Assembly: GCF_014831675.1 (NCBI RefSeq)
Contig: NZ_VJXY01000035.1
Span: 1-64,000, forward strand
Reading direction: 5' to 3'
Length of the DNA stretch: 64,000 bases
Source of the DNA: Komarekiella delphini-convector SJRDD-AB1
GTDB taxonomy: Bacteria; Cyanobacteriota; Cyanobacteriia; Cyanobacteriales; Nostocaceae
Shown: positions 1 through 9,157 of the stretch, piece by piece
Layout of the letters: every line of letters starts with the position of its first letter
How positions within the stretch are numbered: the first letter of the stretch is position 1
Program-made: the position numbers and the translations under genes
The notes under the pieces: model-generated
Told to the model about the DNA's origin: nothing
Database searches by the model: none
Seen by the model: the letters and a program-made list of their open reading frames with translations, nothing else

Positions 1-1
1 G

Positions 2-121
2 TTTCAACGAAAATATCGCAGGCTGGTAGTTCGATGGGAGAGAATTTCTGCCTGCTTCAACGCTTTTCTTTCTTTAGCCACAATTCACATTTGGATTCAC
101 AGAATTTTATTAGTGGGATAG
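2..121 (+). mobile_element. 3' end of a DDE (IS5-like) transposase gene, partial
   Basis: The + strand is open from the window edge to TAG at 119-121 and encodes about 39 residues ending in RRLVVRWERISACFNAFLS followed by a hydrophobic ATIHIWIHR tail. The RRLVVRWER-type basic stretch followed by a hydrophobic C-terminal helix is what I recall from the C-termini of IS5-superfamily DDE transposases. The rest of the element lies outside the window. Its right end must lie near 121-130, because the oppositely oriented dehydratase gene loses family-like sequence there. The exact IS family and the terminal inverted repeat cannot be fixed from this fragment. Confidence 0.6.
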
Positions 122-733
122 ATTCTTACAATCGGGTAAAAGTGCTTTAGTTGCGATCGCACAACCAGAAATTAATCCGCCACCACCACAGCAAACTAAC
201 AGCAAGTCTAAGTGACCAACTTCTGCAATCAGTTCTAAAGCCGTTGTCCCCTGTCCCGCGACTACATGCGGATGATCGTAAGGGGGAATAAGTGTAAGAG
301 TGCGATCGCGTGCTATGTTTTGAGTTAATTTCTCCCGGTTTGTTTCTTGGCGATTGTATAAAATCACCTCAGCACCGTAACCGCGAGTAGCAGTCTGCTT
401 GACTGCGGGAGCATCGTCAGGCATGACAATAGTAGCGGGAATATCTAGCAGCTTTCCAGCTAAGGCGATCGCTTGAGCATGATTTCCCGATGAATAAGTA
501 ATCACGCCTTTTTGTTTTTGTGCTATTGATAGCTGGAAGAGTGCATTGTACGCACCTCTAAATTTAAATGCTCCTGTGCGTTGAAAATTTTCGCACTTAA
601 AAAACACTTGGCTATGGGTGCGATGGTCAACGATTCTGGAAGTTAGCACAGGCGTGCGATGAGCAATATCCAAAAGCCGCTCTTGCGCTGCTTGCACGTC
701 AGTTATCGTGACAGAGTTAGTAGGCTGAGACAT
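110..733 (-). pseudogene. PLP-dependent threonine/serine dehydratase, C-terminally truncated
   Basis: Fold-type II PLP enzyme of the threonine dehydratase/serine racemase group. Visible motifs are the Schiff-base lysine in FKFRGAYNAL, the substrate loop SSGNHAQ and the phosphate-binding tetraglycine CCGGGGLISG. Family members run to about 320 residues; this frame stops after 207, just past the tetraglycine, with an unrelated NLSH tail. The break coincides with the end of a transposase gene on the other strand, so an insertion most likely removed the last third. The ATG at 733 is preferred because the upstream extension to 796 overlaps the acetyltransferase gene. It is probably non-functional, although a stable truncated protein cannot be excluded. 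Confidence 0.75.
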
Positions 734-767
734 CGATGGCAATGTTAAAGATACTTGCTCTTTATTC

Positions 768-1604
768 TTAAACGAAAGAGTATTGCTGCCAATCACCTAC
801 TGGTTGGTAGCCAATCTTTTGATAAATGTGATTGGAAGTTGGGTTTGCCAAGTCAGTGAATAAAAAGCAGAATCGATTTCCCTGATTCAGTAAAGTCTGA
901 CTTAACGCTGCCACGCAAGCACTGGCGTAGCCTTTCCGGCGGTACTCTGGAGGCGTGTACACCATATTCACCCGCACACCGTTGGGTGTGAAGCTGCCAC
1001 GACAAGCTATTGAAACCGGAACTTCATCTTGCCAAAGGTAAGCATAACCTTGCTGCAACACCCGTTCAGCCCAGTGTTCTGGATCTGTCTCAATTTTGCC
1101 CAAGGCTTCGAGTGCAAAAGCTTCATTCCAGTTTTTGAGAAGTTCTTTGTCTCCTTCTGTAGCCTGTCGTAAATAACCTGTGGTTGAGGCAATCATCTGT
1201 ACCTTTTCCAGTTTAAAGGTACGTAAGGTCATCTTCATTTCGTAAGATTGACTAGTTAGCGATCGCCACACCAAAGCAAATACTTGAGCTTCATCTATGG
1301 GAGCCATTATTCCTGGTAGAGAATTGCAGGAGAGATATAAATCTTGAGCAAGTACCTCCACCGCCTGCAAATCTTTAATTTGGGATAGCACTAAATTTCT
1401 AGGTGGTGTTCTCAGAGCTACTGCTACGATATCACCGTCTGCATCCACGGTTGCCAAATAAGGCTTTTCTTTAAAGCGTTCAGGATTTTGAATCAAAGCG
1501 TTGCTTAGTGCCAGTAGCAGGTTATGCAATGCTTCCTGACTCAGCAAGTAGTCTTTTACTTGTGCGTAAAATTGACTTGCGTCTTGAAATTGATGGGCTT
1601 TCAT
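768..1604 (-). CDS. GNAT family N-acetyltransferase
   Basis: A 278-residue protein with a C-terminal GNAT fold (about residues 140-278). The acetyl-CoA pyrophosphate-binding motif A is visible as PPEYRRKGYASACVAAL, followed by the typical late strand FLFTDLANPTSNHIYQKIGY. The N-terminal half resembles the extra GNAT-like half of two-domain acetyltransferases. The substrate is unknown. The gene starts 1 bp after the stop of the AAA+ ATPase gene upstream on the same strand, so the two are very likely co-transcribed, and it is followed by the truncated dehydratase gene. Confidence 0.85.
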   Translation of the reverse strand: MKAHQFQDASQFYAQVKDYLLSQEALHNLLLALSNALIQNPERFKEKPYLATVDADGDIVAVALRTPPRNLVLSQIKDLQAVEVLAQDLYLSCNSLPGIMAPIDEAQVFALVWRSLTSQSYEMKMTLRTFKLEKVQMIASTTGYLRQATEGDKELLKNWNEAFALEALGKIETDPEHWAERVLQQGYAYLWQDEVPVSIACRGSFTPNGVRVNMVYTPPEYRRKGYASACVAALSQTLLNQGNRFCFLFTDLANPTSNHIYQKIGYQPVGDWQQYSFV

Positions 1605-1605
1605 C

Positions 1606-2832
1606 TCACTTTCCTAATCCTTCATCAACAGTTGTGCTGCTCATTTGTTCTCGCAAAACCACAACTTGAGAAAACATAATTTTCTCCATCGCACCAGGTT
1701 CCATTACTCCCATCCAGCGAATCATCGACGAGATAAATAGTTCTTTGAGATACGCAAAAGAAAAGCCATCTGTCAGTGCAACCATCTGACTCAAAGCCTC
1801 ATCAGACAAGCGCATCGTCGTTTTAAGTTTATTGTTCCACAATGCTATATAAGCTTGTCTTTCCAGAATCTCTGGTAATTCAAAGTGATACTTGCGATCA
1901 AAGCGGCTGGGGCGATCGCAAATTGCCGCATCTAAACGTTCTGGATGATTAGTACTAGCAATGGTAACAATCCCCTGGTTTAAGGCAAAGCCATCAAGTT
2001 CATTCAAGAAGAAAGAACGATTTTCGTCTGTTAACAGAGAATCAATATCTTCGAGTATTAAAATACAAGGAGCAGACTGCCGTGCTTGTTTAAATACTCT
2101 CCGCATATTTTCACTATCAGTAGCATACTCAGATTTGAAACTTTTTACATACAAGCAAGGCTGTTGCATTTGATTAATTAATGCTTTGATCGTGTGCGTT
2201 TTGCCATTTCCCGGTGAGCCAATTAGCAAAATACCACGCTTCCAAGGAACACCATAATCTGCGTAAGTTTCTCGACAGGCAAAGAAGTTTCTCAGGTCAT
2301 CTTGAATATCTTGTTTGAGAGTGCCATGCAAAATCAGATTCTCAAAATTTGCACCTTTGATGGATTGAAAAAGGTCTGGGTTTTTATTCCAATAACCATC
2401 TTCAAAAACTAAAACTTCATCACGAATTTCAGAGTTCCATTCGCAAACAGCAGCAAAAAAACTCTCAGCTAATTCTTTACTATCAGCCAGAATCCAGTAA
2501 TAACGAGTTTTACAATAACCTTCCTGCCAACTCATTAAGAGTACATCAAATTTCTCTGTTTGCCATGTCACTTCAAAGCTGGCATTTTCTGTATATTCGT
2601 AAACTTTGTTGTCCATTCCATTCCAACCAGTAATAATCTGGTTGTGGATATAAGCGTCATATTGAATACTACAAAGGTTTGCTTCGGCATAGTTCTCTAA
2701 ATTAAACGAAGAATCATTACTTTCTAGTAGTACTTTTTTGGGATAAATTGCTGCTAACTCTTGACTGACGTGGTAGGCGATCGCACTATTGGGTAAACTC
2801 AGTGCTTCTGTGATCAATTGTTGGATTTTCAC
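1606..2832 (-). CDS. AAA+ ATPase of unknown role
   Basis: A 408-residue protein with a roughly 190-residue N-terminal region of unknown fold and a C-terminal AAA+ module. Walker A is GSPGNGKT (205-212), Walker B is ILILEDID (257-264), sensor 1 lies in IASTNHPERLD and the arginine-rich SRFDRKYHF segment follows. The AAA core resembles the classical FtsH/BCS1-like clade, which remodels or extracts proteins. No protease domain or membrane segment is seen. It is tightly coupled to the downstream GNAT gene, and a second unrelated AAA+ gene lies about 220 bp upstream in the same direction. The target is not known. Confidence 0.85.
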   Translation of the reverse strand: MKIQQLITEALSLPNSAIAYHVSQELAAIYPKKVLLESNDSSFNLENYAEANLCSIQYDAYIHNQIITGWNGMDNKVYEYTENASFEVTWQTEKFDVLLMSWQEGYCKTRYYWILADSKELAESFFAAVCEWNSEIRDEVLVFEDGYWNKNPDLFQSIKGANFENLILHGTLKQDIQDDLRNFFACRETYADYGVPWKRGILLIGSPGNGKTHTIKALINQMQQPCLYVKSFKSEYATDSENMRRVFKQARQSAPCILILEDIDSLLTDENRSFFLNELDGFALNQGIVTIASTNHPERLDAAICDRPSRFDRKYHFELPEILERQAYIALWNNKLKTTMRLSDEALSQMVALTDGFSFAYLKELFISSMIRWMGVMEPGAMEKIMFSQVVVLREQMSSTTVDEGLGK

Positions 2833-3054
2833 AGTGATTTATTCTCTTGGGTGGTAGTAAGGTGGGAATCGTGATATTAGCAATTGGCTACAATACATCT
2901 TGAACAGATTCCAGATAATCAATTAAAAATTACCAAAGTCTTAAACAATAACCTCTACCATTCATATTCATACTCTATCTACCCTGTGAAAAGCCTCTAT
3001 TTATCTACATCTACAGTTTTATTTCCAAACATCGGCTTTAAACACAGGTTAATT

Positions 3055-4257
3055 TTATACAAATCGCTGCACAAACTCATACATTAAATCTACCCTGCCT
3101 TTACGCAACATTGCTGGGTCTAACCTTTCAGTAGTGTTACAAGTCATCAAAATAACCAAACGCTGCTTTATCTGAATACCAGAATCATCAATTACGCTTT
3201 GGTACAAAGTACCATCTAGCAAACTCAGAATATGTTCCGTTTTGTTATTATATTGAGCTACTTCGGAAGCACGGTTTTGTGCTAAATTATCAGCTTCATT
3301 AATAACAATACAAATACGCTCTAGATATGTTGGTGGTACAAAATTTGCGATCGCATCATGATCTAGAATAAAAATTACATATCCTAAAGGTACAAGAATT
3401 TCTTTTGCTACTGCTTGTGTCCATGCAGTTTTACCCGTACCTGGTTCACCATGCACAACAACTGCTAACTGGTTTTGATTAAGAACTGCTTGCTGGACTA
3501 AGTCAGTAAAGTCCTGAATATCTGTCGGGAATGTCCGAATCGGAAATTGACTGTGAACTTTACCTACACGACTTTGATATCCACTCAGCATTATTGCTAA
3601 GTCGTAAGTTGCTTTGTTAATTAACGGCGTGATATTTGTCGCCATCAAAGTATACTGTCGCCGTCCGCGATCGTAGGGGTCAATTTGTAGCCAAATATCA
3701 TATTTAGACCAGTAGGCATAAACGGTGTTGATAACATCTAGGCGTTCCCAGTTAACAAATCTCTCTACAGGAAAATAAAAATCCCTTTCTGAGTAATACT
3801 GGGTAATAATGTCTGGACGTTCCAATAGTTTTAAAACTCGTAAGACAGTAATTTCTTGCAGTCGGTTAAGAACGTAATCAATGGGAATGCTACTCCGGCT
3901 GACAAATTGTACAATAGGCGTTTCTGTTGTTAAAACATCTTTGTACCGATGATCTGGTGACAGAGGATCAGGTGTAATGTAACTCCAAAATTTGTCAACT
4001 TCGTAGCGCGTGTTATCAGATACAATGTTTAATAAATTAGCCCACCAAGCGTAATTAGTTCGCCCCAAAGTATCAGCAACGGTACTTGCTAAATTTAAAC
4101 CTTTTTGACTTAATTCGCGTGTATCACTATACAATAGTTGCCACAAAAATCCCCAATCTAATTCTCGATGGAATGGTCGCCAACCGCTAGCAAGTAAGCT
4201 CTGACGGTTGTTATTTGTAGGAGTGCCTTCATTGCTTCTAAAATAATCAAAACTCAT
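3055..4257 (-). CDS. AAA+ ATPase with long N-terminal domain
   Basis: A 400-residue protein. Residues 1-260 show no domain I recognise; they are rich in Trp and Tyr. The C-terminal AAA+ core has Walker A GEPGTGKT (270-277), a Walker B-like ICIVINEAD (315-323) where NE replaces the usual DE, and sensor 1 in MTCNTTERLD followed by LRKGRVD. The chain ends soon after, so the small lid domain appears absent or very short. It lies upstream of another AAA+ gene and a GNAT gene on the same strand with a 222-bp gap. Function unknown; a chaperone-like or regulatory ATPase is the general expectation. Confidence 0.8.
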   Translation of the reverse strand: MSFDYFRSNEGTPTNNNRQSLLASGWRPFHRELDWGFLWQLLYSDTRELSQKGLNLASTVADTLGRTNYAWWANLLNIVSDNTRYEVDKFWSYITPDPLSPDHRYKDVLTTETPIVQFVSRSSIPIDYVLNRLQEITVLRVLKLLERPDIITQYYSERDFYFPVERFVNWERLDVINTVYAYWSKYDIWLQIDPYDRGRRQYTLMATNITPLINKATYDLAIMLSGYQSRVGKVHSQFPIRTFPTDIQDFTDLVQQAVLNQNQLAVVVHGEPGTGKTAWTQAVAKEILVPLGYVIFILDHDAIANFVPPTYLERICIVINEADNLAQNRASEVAQYNNKTEHILSLLDGTLYQSVIDDSGIQIKQRLVILMTCNTTERLDPAMLRKGRVDLMYEFVQRFV

Positions 4258-4825
4258 ATTTTTAGTTTTGCAGCGTTAACAGAGTTATTTTTTCTGACGC
4301 AAGGGATTCTCAAAAGTTTTCTTGTAATATAAACTACTTGCGTGCAAGTCGTCATTATAAAAGCGTCTATCTATTAAAATCTGAACTTTTAAGACACGCA
4401 AGCGGTTAAATAGTAATATTTTCTACCTACATTTAAATACGTGAGGATGAGCAGTCAATGCCTTAATATTCTGTTACAACTTGCAAAAAAGATAGAACGT
4501 CATGGCTAACTCAAATCTTTGCATTTTACATAACTTTACATGTCCACTCACTCCTAGCATTTAAATTGTTAAGAATCAAACTAGATGAACTCTTTTGCTC
4601 ACTTATAGCTAGAGAGTTAGATAGAGGTCTAAATCTCATTTGTAGTATATTGTAATACACAAGAAATAGTTGAGTCAAGTTTTTTAATTGTTTTGGTTAA
4701 AAACTGAGATAAAAATATTTAAGAACTTGATTGATTACTTTACACTTTGTTTCAATATACTTTTAGATCATTAACAACTTGATAAATTAAAAATAGTTCT
4801 TTGCTAAAATCAAGGATTTCCAGCA
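4258..4825. other. AT-rich intergenic region upstream of the AAA+ gene
   Basis: About 570 bp without a convincing gene. It must hold the promoter of the leftward AAA+ gene at 4257. I see no strong hairpin or repeat here. Confidence 0.5.
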
Positions 4826-4927
4826 ATGACAGGAATAATTTGGTTTTTGATTTTCTGCCTTCTTTGGCTAATTGGTTTAACCCTTCTGGCAGAAGTTTGG
4901 TTCTATGAAGAAGAACAAGAGTTGTAG
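4826..4927 (+). CDS. Candidate 33-residue single-span membrane peptide
   Basis: A short frame begins with ATG at 4826 and ends with TAG at 4925-4927. It reads MTGIIWFLIFCLLWLIGLTL then LAEVWFYEEEQEL: one hydrophobic helix followed by a short acidic tail. An AAGGA at 4812-4816 is suitably placed as a ribosome binding site. The pattern resembles small cyanobacterial membrane subunits (photosystem, cytochrome b6f or NDH-1 accessory peptides), but it does not match PetN, PetM or any Psb peptide that I can recall. It could be a chance frame in AT-rich DNA, although hydrophobic span, acidic tail and a plausible RBS together argue against that. Confidence 0.45.
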   Translation: MTGIIWFLIFCLLWLIGLTLLAEVWFYEEEQEL

Positions 4928-5411
4928 TGGCGAATGGTAGCTCGTGCGATCGCTAATGTGTTTGAGTATATTACTTTTGAATTGTAAAACTTTGAGATGC
5001 TTATTGAGGAATTGAGTGTTGACAGTTGACAGTTGACTATTAACTGTCAACGGCGTTATGTCGTCTTTCATCACCTACCGAGAAGCAATGGGTTTTCTAG
5101 CGCCTTTTTATAAGTTTGCACTCGGCTTCTGTGACTGGGGGATTTTTTCAAGATATTAAATCACAAATTATTAAGCAATTCGGCTCAAAATAAAGAAGTA
5201 AACGTAAAACAACTCAACTAAATACCATAGACATTAGTGAAAATGACTTGTAGATAGCCACTACAGTTTTACGTCATTCATTAACTCATGTCTCATCTGA
5301 TAGCGACTTTGAGCAAATGCAGTAAGTAAGATAAATTTTTTGGGAAAGTTGGGTTTAAATTAAGCAAGCTAAAAAATTGTAATTGAAAATAGCTAATTTT
5401 CACCTACTCAA
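4928..5411. repeat. Intergenic region with a TTGACAG heptamer array
   Basis: Positions 5019-5039 hold three tandem heptamers of the TTGACAG type, followed at 5041-5050 by the inverted form TAACTGTCAA. This is a short tandemly repeated repetitive sequence as known from heterocystous cyanobacteria. The rest of the gap up to the amidohydrolase stop shows nothing further. Confidence 0.6.
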
Positions 5412-6713
5412 TTAATTCAAAAATTTCTCCACGCATCTAACAAATATTTCCACACCTATTGCTAATGCAGTTTCATCAAAATCAAACCGGGGATGATGAT
5501 GAGGATAAGCTAAGTCTTTTGCTGAGTTAGCAGAACCCAAAAAGAAATAACAACCAGGAACTTCTTGCAAAAAGAAGGACATATCCTCGCCGCCCATAGT
5601 TTGGCATTCTGGCACAATACCCACAGGAGTTTCTATCACATCTTCAGCCACCGATCGCACTAGTTCCGCCATCCCAGCATCATTAATTACTGGTGGATAA
5701 AGTGACGAATATTCTAAGTCATAACTTGCACCCTGACTCTGGCAAATCCCTGTAACAATCTGCTCGATTCGCTGTTTAAAAAAGCCTTCAAAAGCAGGAT
5801 TAAAATATCTGACAGTGCCACTCATTCTAGCTGTATCAGCAATCACATTCCGTCTGGTTCCGGCATGAAGTTCGCCCACTGTCACCACAGCTGAATCAAT
5901 GGGATTGACATTACGAGCGACAATAGTTTGCAGAGCATTGACGATTTGGGCAGCAACGACAACAGAATCAACAGTTTGATGGGGCATAGCACCATGTCCA
6001 CCTTTGCCTAAAATCTTGCATTCAAAAGACTCTACGGCTGCCATCAAGGCCCCACTACGGACACCCACTGTCCCCAGGGGTAAATTATTCCACAAATGCA
6101 AACCAATAATCGCGTCAACATCAGGGTTTTTTAGTACCCCAGTTTCAATCATCGGTTTTGCACCTCCTGGCCCTTCTTCTGCTGGCTGGAAGATAATTTT
6201 CACCGTGCCGGCAAAGTCTTCACGATGCTGATTAAGATAGTAAGCTGTACCCAGTGCGATCGCTGTATGTCCGTCATGTCCACAAGCGTGCATTACTCCA
6301 TCATGCTGCGATCGGTAGGGCACTTCGTTGAGTTCTTGAATTGGCAAAGCATCCATATCTGCCCGAATCGCCAAAACTGGCAATTTTGGATTTTGCGAAA
6401 AGTTGTGAGGAGGGTTTCCCTCCGTGGCAAACTTTTCAAGACGGATTTTGGATTTTGGATTAGATTGTGGATCTAGTTTGTTACCTTTGATGATGGCAAC
6501 AATTCCAGTTTGGGCTATACCTGTTTGGTGCTCAATTCCCCATTCTTGCAACTTGCGCGAGACAAACTCAGCAGTCAGTTTTTCTTGAAAACCCAACTCT
6601 GGTTGTTGATGCAATCGCCGCCGCCACTCTACCAACTGTGGTTGCAATGAGCGAATCGAGAGTCGGATGCGAGACAGATCAACAGAAGCGGGGTTGGGAA
6701 AAGTAGAAACCAT
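5412..6713 (-). CDS. M20-family amidohydrolase (N-acyl-amino-acid/hippurate hydrolase type)
   Basis: A 433-residue zinc metallopeptidase of the M20D group, which cleaves N-acyl or N-aryl amino acid conjugates. Metal-binding motifs are visible: LAIRADMDALP, then MHACGHDGHTA with the metal-ligand histidines, PAEEGPGGA containing the catalytic Glu pair, and a late PHHHPRFDFDE. Residues near 75-105 form a polar insertion (EGNPPHNFSQNPK) not usual in the family. Family homologues include amidohydrolases active on indole-acetyl amino acids and hippurate; the substrate cannot be chosen here. It is transcribed leftward, downstream of bioD, with a 57-bp gap. Confidence 0.9.
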   Translation of the reverse strand: MVSTFPNPASVDLSRIRLSIRSLQPQLVEWRRRLHQQPELGFQEKLTAEFVSRKLQEWGIEHQTGIAQTGIVAIIKGNKLDPQSNPKSKIRLEKFATEGNPPHNFSQNPKLPVLAIRADMDALPIQELNEVPYRSQHDGVMHACGHDGHTAIALGTAYYLNQHREDFAGTVKIIFQPAEEGPGGAKPMIETGVLKNPDVDAIIGLHLWNNLPLGTVGVRSGALMAAVESFECKILGKGGHGAMPHQTVDSVVVAAQIVNALQTIVARNVNPIDSAVVTVGELHAGTRRNVIADTARMSGTVRYFNPAFEGFFKQRIEQIVTGICQSQGASYDLEYSSLYPPVINDAGMAELVRSVAEDVIETPVGIVPECQTMGGEDMSFFLQEVPGCYFFLGSANSAKDLAYPHHHPRFDFDETALAIGVEIFVRCVEKFLN

Positions 6714-6770
6714 TATAAAGACAAGCTAGGTGAACACTGCTAACTTAGGTTATTTTCCTAGTTTAATCTT

Positions 6771-7454
6771 TCAGAAAGTGTCAAGTATTTCTAAATCTAA
6801 ATCTGATGCTATTTGGGCGAGTTTATCCAAATCAGTTGGGTTATCTAGATAGGGTAAGCAGCCTAGAACAGGCGTGTTAGTTAGTGATTGAATCAAGTTT
6901 GGTGGTGTCCAGTCGGCTATTTCAGCATCGGAACGGGGTTGTATACAGTTAAGGACAATGCCTTTGAGATTCACACCTGATTGTCTAGCTAATGCCACAT
7001 TCGCTACTGCTTGGGCGATCGCTCCTAATCTCACTGGTACTACTAACACTGTTGGTAAACGCCATTGTCCCGCTAAATCTGCTATTGTTAGTTCCTCGGT
7101 TACTGGTGAGCCTAACCCTCCCAAAGCTTCTATGAGCAGGAAATCGTGACGTTTTTGCAGCCCTAATAAAGTTTGCCACACCACTGCTAAATCAACTTGA
7201 CGGTTTTCCTTTGCTGCTGCAATGGGAGGTGCTAGCGGTGCTTGAAAGTACAAAGGCGTAATTTCTTGGGCAGATTGCTTCAACAAAAATAGGTTTTGAT
7301 ACCATTCGCGATCGCCTACTCCCGATTGAATCGGTTTCATAATTCCCCAGTTACGCTGCGGGTAATATTTTTGCAAATAGGCTGCTAAAGCTGTGGTTAA
7401 AACAGTTTTACCAGCCTCCGTATCAGTTGCAGTAATCAGTAGTGTGTTCAACAT
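6771..7454 (-). CDS. bioD: ATP-dependent dethiobiotin synthetase
   Basis: A 227-residue cytosolic enzyme that forms the ureido ring of dethiobiotin from diaminopelargonate, CO2 and ATP, the penultimate step of biotin synthesis. The P-loop is [10 protein letters not shown] near the N-terminus, the substrate-lysine motif is MKPIQSG, and [15 protein letters not shown] matches the family's second nucleotide/Mg segment. Its ATG shares one base with the stop codon of the kinase gene upstream (TAATG), suggesting translational coupling. No other bio genes are nearby, as is common for scattered cyanobacterial biotin genes. Confidence 0.92.
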   Translation of the reverse strand: MLNTLLITATDTEAGKTVLTTALAAYLQKYYPQRNWGIMKPIQSGVGDREWYQNLFLLKQSAQEITPLYFQAPLAPPIAAAKENRQVDLAVVWQTLLGLQKRHDFLLIEALGGLGSPVTEELTIADLAGQWRLPTVLVVPVRLGAIAQAVANVALARQSGVNLKGIVLNCIQPRSDAEIADWTPPNLIQSLTNTPVLGCLPYLDNPTDLDKLAQIASDLDLEILDTF

Positions 7455-9157
7455 TAATTTCTTTGATCAGGAAACGGTTGGGGAGTTACATCCGCAGGCG
7501 GAAAAGTTTGTTCTGGGCCAGTTGTAGGAATTGGTGTAGGTATCTCAGTAAAAATTGGCGTTGGTGTCTCTATAGGTGTTGGTGTCTCTATGGGCGTTGG
7601 TGTGGGTGTCTCAGTAAAAATTGGCGTGGGTATCTCTATGGGCGTTGATGTCTCTGTCGGCGTTGGTTGAACTGGTTTTTCTAATGCCACATTGAGGTTA
7701 TAGTTGCTTTCGGCAACTCCCGTAACTAGAGTTAACTGAATAGTGTATCTACCACTAACTGGTAATGTTCCTTCATAGGATGTTACTTGCTGGGAGCTAT
7801 TATCAATTGGTTGTTGATTGGGATCTAATACTGTTAGTAAAATACCGCTTCCTTGCTCAATAAATGTTGTTAACTTAGCTCCCTCTTGCCCAAAAAATGT
7901 GTATTGGATTATTTGATTTGCTTTTAGGGTATCTTCAACCGTGGTTATGTTAGATGCTCCCAGCCTGAGACGCTTATTAGATATAACAGGTTCATCACTA
8001 GTAGGTGTAGGTGTAGAGGTGAATGTTGTACCACCTGAAATCACTGGTGAAGGGAAAGTTTGTGGTGGTGCTGTTTCTGAGGAAGAATTTGACTGACTGC
8101 GGATAGAACTGACCAGCGCCCAAGAACCAAATCCCGCTAATATTACCACAGCACTGCCAATAGCCCCGATCGCTAGTGGATTATCCAAGACTGAGCTAGC
8201 ACGGCTGGGTGGAATTACAGGATCGGGTTTATTTGATGAAGCTGGTGGTGATACTGGGTTATGGGCGCGGCCAACAGCCATTGTTTGCAAATTGGATACA
8301 TCGGGAGTAGAGACACTGGATTGATCTGCTTGCAATGCTTGGATTACACTAGTGGCACTTTGGTAGCGATCGCTCGGCAGATGATTCAACATGCGATTTA
8401 ACACCGTAGCAAATCGCGGATTCACATTTACCCAGCGTTGCCAAGTCCAAGTTAGTTGATTTTCATCAAATAAAGCATTTGGTTCTTTACCAGTCAGCAA
8501 AACTATCGCTGTGACTGCTAATGCATACAAGTCACTACTAGGATAAGCTCGTCCTGTTTGCATTTGCTCGCTGGCAGAGTAGCCTAATTTTCCTACAGTA
8601 GTAACTGGCGATGTGCTATCTGGGGATTGCAATCGTGTTGCTAGTTCTTTTACCACCCCAAAGTCAATTAACACTGGTTTGGCGTCGCTATCCCGCAAAA
8701 TAATATTTTCTGGCGAGATATCCCGGTGAATAATTCCTCTACTATGAATATGCTCTAAAACTGGCAACAGAGAGCGCATCAACTGCAATACTTCTGTTTC
8801 TGTGAAAGTTTGATTAATAGCTTGGCGCTCAGTCAGTAAATCTCGATATGTCTTCCCTGCAACGTAGTCCTGCACTAAACACAAGCGCTGGTCTTGCTCA
8901 AATCTTTCCCTAAATTTCGGCACTTGGGGGTGTTCTATTTGATACAGAATTGCCGCTTCTCTGTGAAAAAGCTCTTGCGCCTTTTCCCAAGCAGAAGCTT
9001 CCGTTACCGTTGAGAGCAACTCTTTGATGGCGCAAAGTTCGTTAAAGCGCCTCTGATCTTCTGCGAGATAAGTTCTACCAAATCCTCCCTGTCCGAGAAT
9101 TTGAATTATTCGATAACGATTTTGCAGGACAGTGCCAATTGTAATGGGTGGTTGCAT
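7454..9157 (-). CDS. Membrane-anchored Ser/Thr protein kinase
   Basis: A Hanks-type kinase of 567 residues. The kinase domain covers about residues 14-275: glycine loop [13 protein letters not shown]-binding lysine in CAIKE, catalytic HRDISPENI and DFG. A single transmembrane helix lies near 325-350. The outer part holds a beta-rich segment (about 395-495) similar to PPC-type domains, then a Pro/Thr tract of repeated TPTPIE and TPIFTE units at about 498-550. The ATG at 9157 is preferred over the TTG at 9163. It overlaps bioD by one base. The domain order, cytoplasmic kinase-TM-extracytoplasmic sensor, implies signal transduction; its substrates are unknown. Confidence 0.9.
   Translation of the reverse strand: MQPPITIGTVLQNRYRIIQILGQGGFGRTYLAEDQRRFNELCAIKELLSTVTEASAWEKAQELFHREAAILYQIEHPQVPKFRERFEQDQRLCLVQDYVAGKTYRDLLTERQAINQTFTETEVLQLMRSLLPVLEHIHSRGIIHRDISPENIILRDSDAKPVLIDFGVVKELATRLQSPDSTSPVTTVGKLGYSASEQMQTGRAYPSSDLYALAVTAIVLLTGKEPNALFDENQLTWTWQRWVNVNPRFATVLNRMLNHLPSDRYQSATSVIQALQADQSSVSTPDVSNLQTMAVGRAHNPVSPPASSNKPDPVIPPSRASSVLDNPLAIGAIGSAVVILAGFGSWALVSSIRSQSNSSSETAPPQTFPSPVISGGTTFTSTPTPTSDEPVISNKRLRLGASNITTVEDTLKANQIIQYTFFGQEGAKLTTFIEQGSGILLTVLDPNQQPIDNSSQQVTSYEGTLPVSGRYTIQLTLVTGVAESNYNLNVALEKPVQPTPTETSTPIEIPTPIFTETPTPTPIETPTPIETPTPIFTEIPTPIPTTGPEQTFPPADVTPQPFPDQRN

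Noticed and set aside
3001-3087. Plus-strand 67-codon frame at 2884-3087
   Set aside because: It overlaps the 3' end of the AAA+ gene and has no start signal or family similarity.
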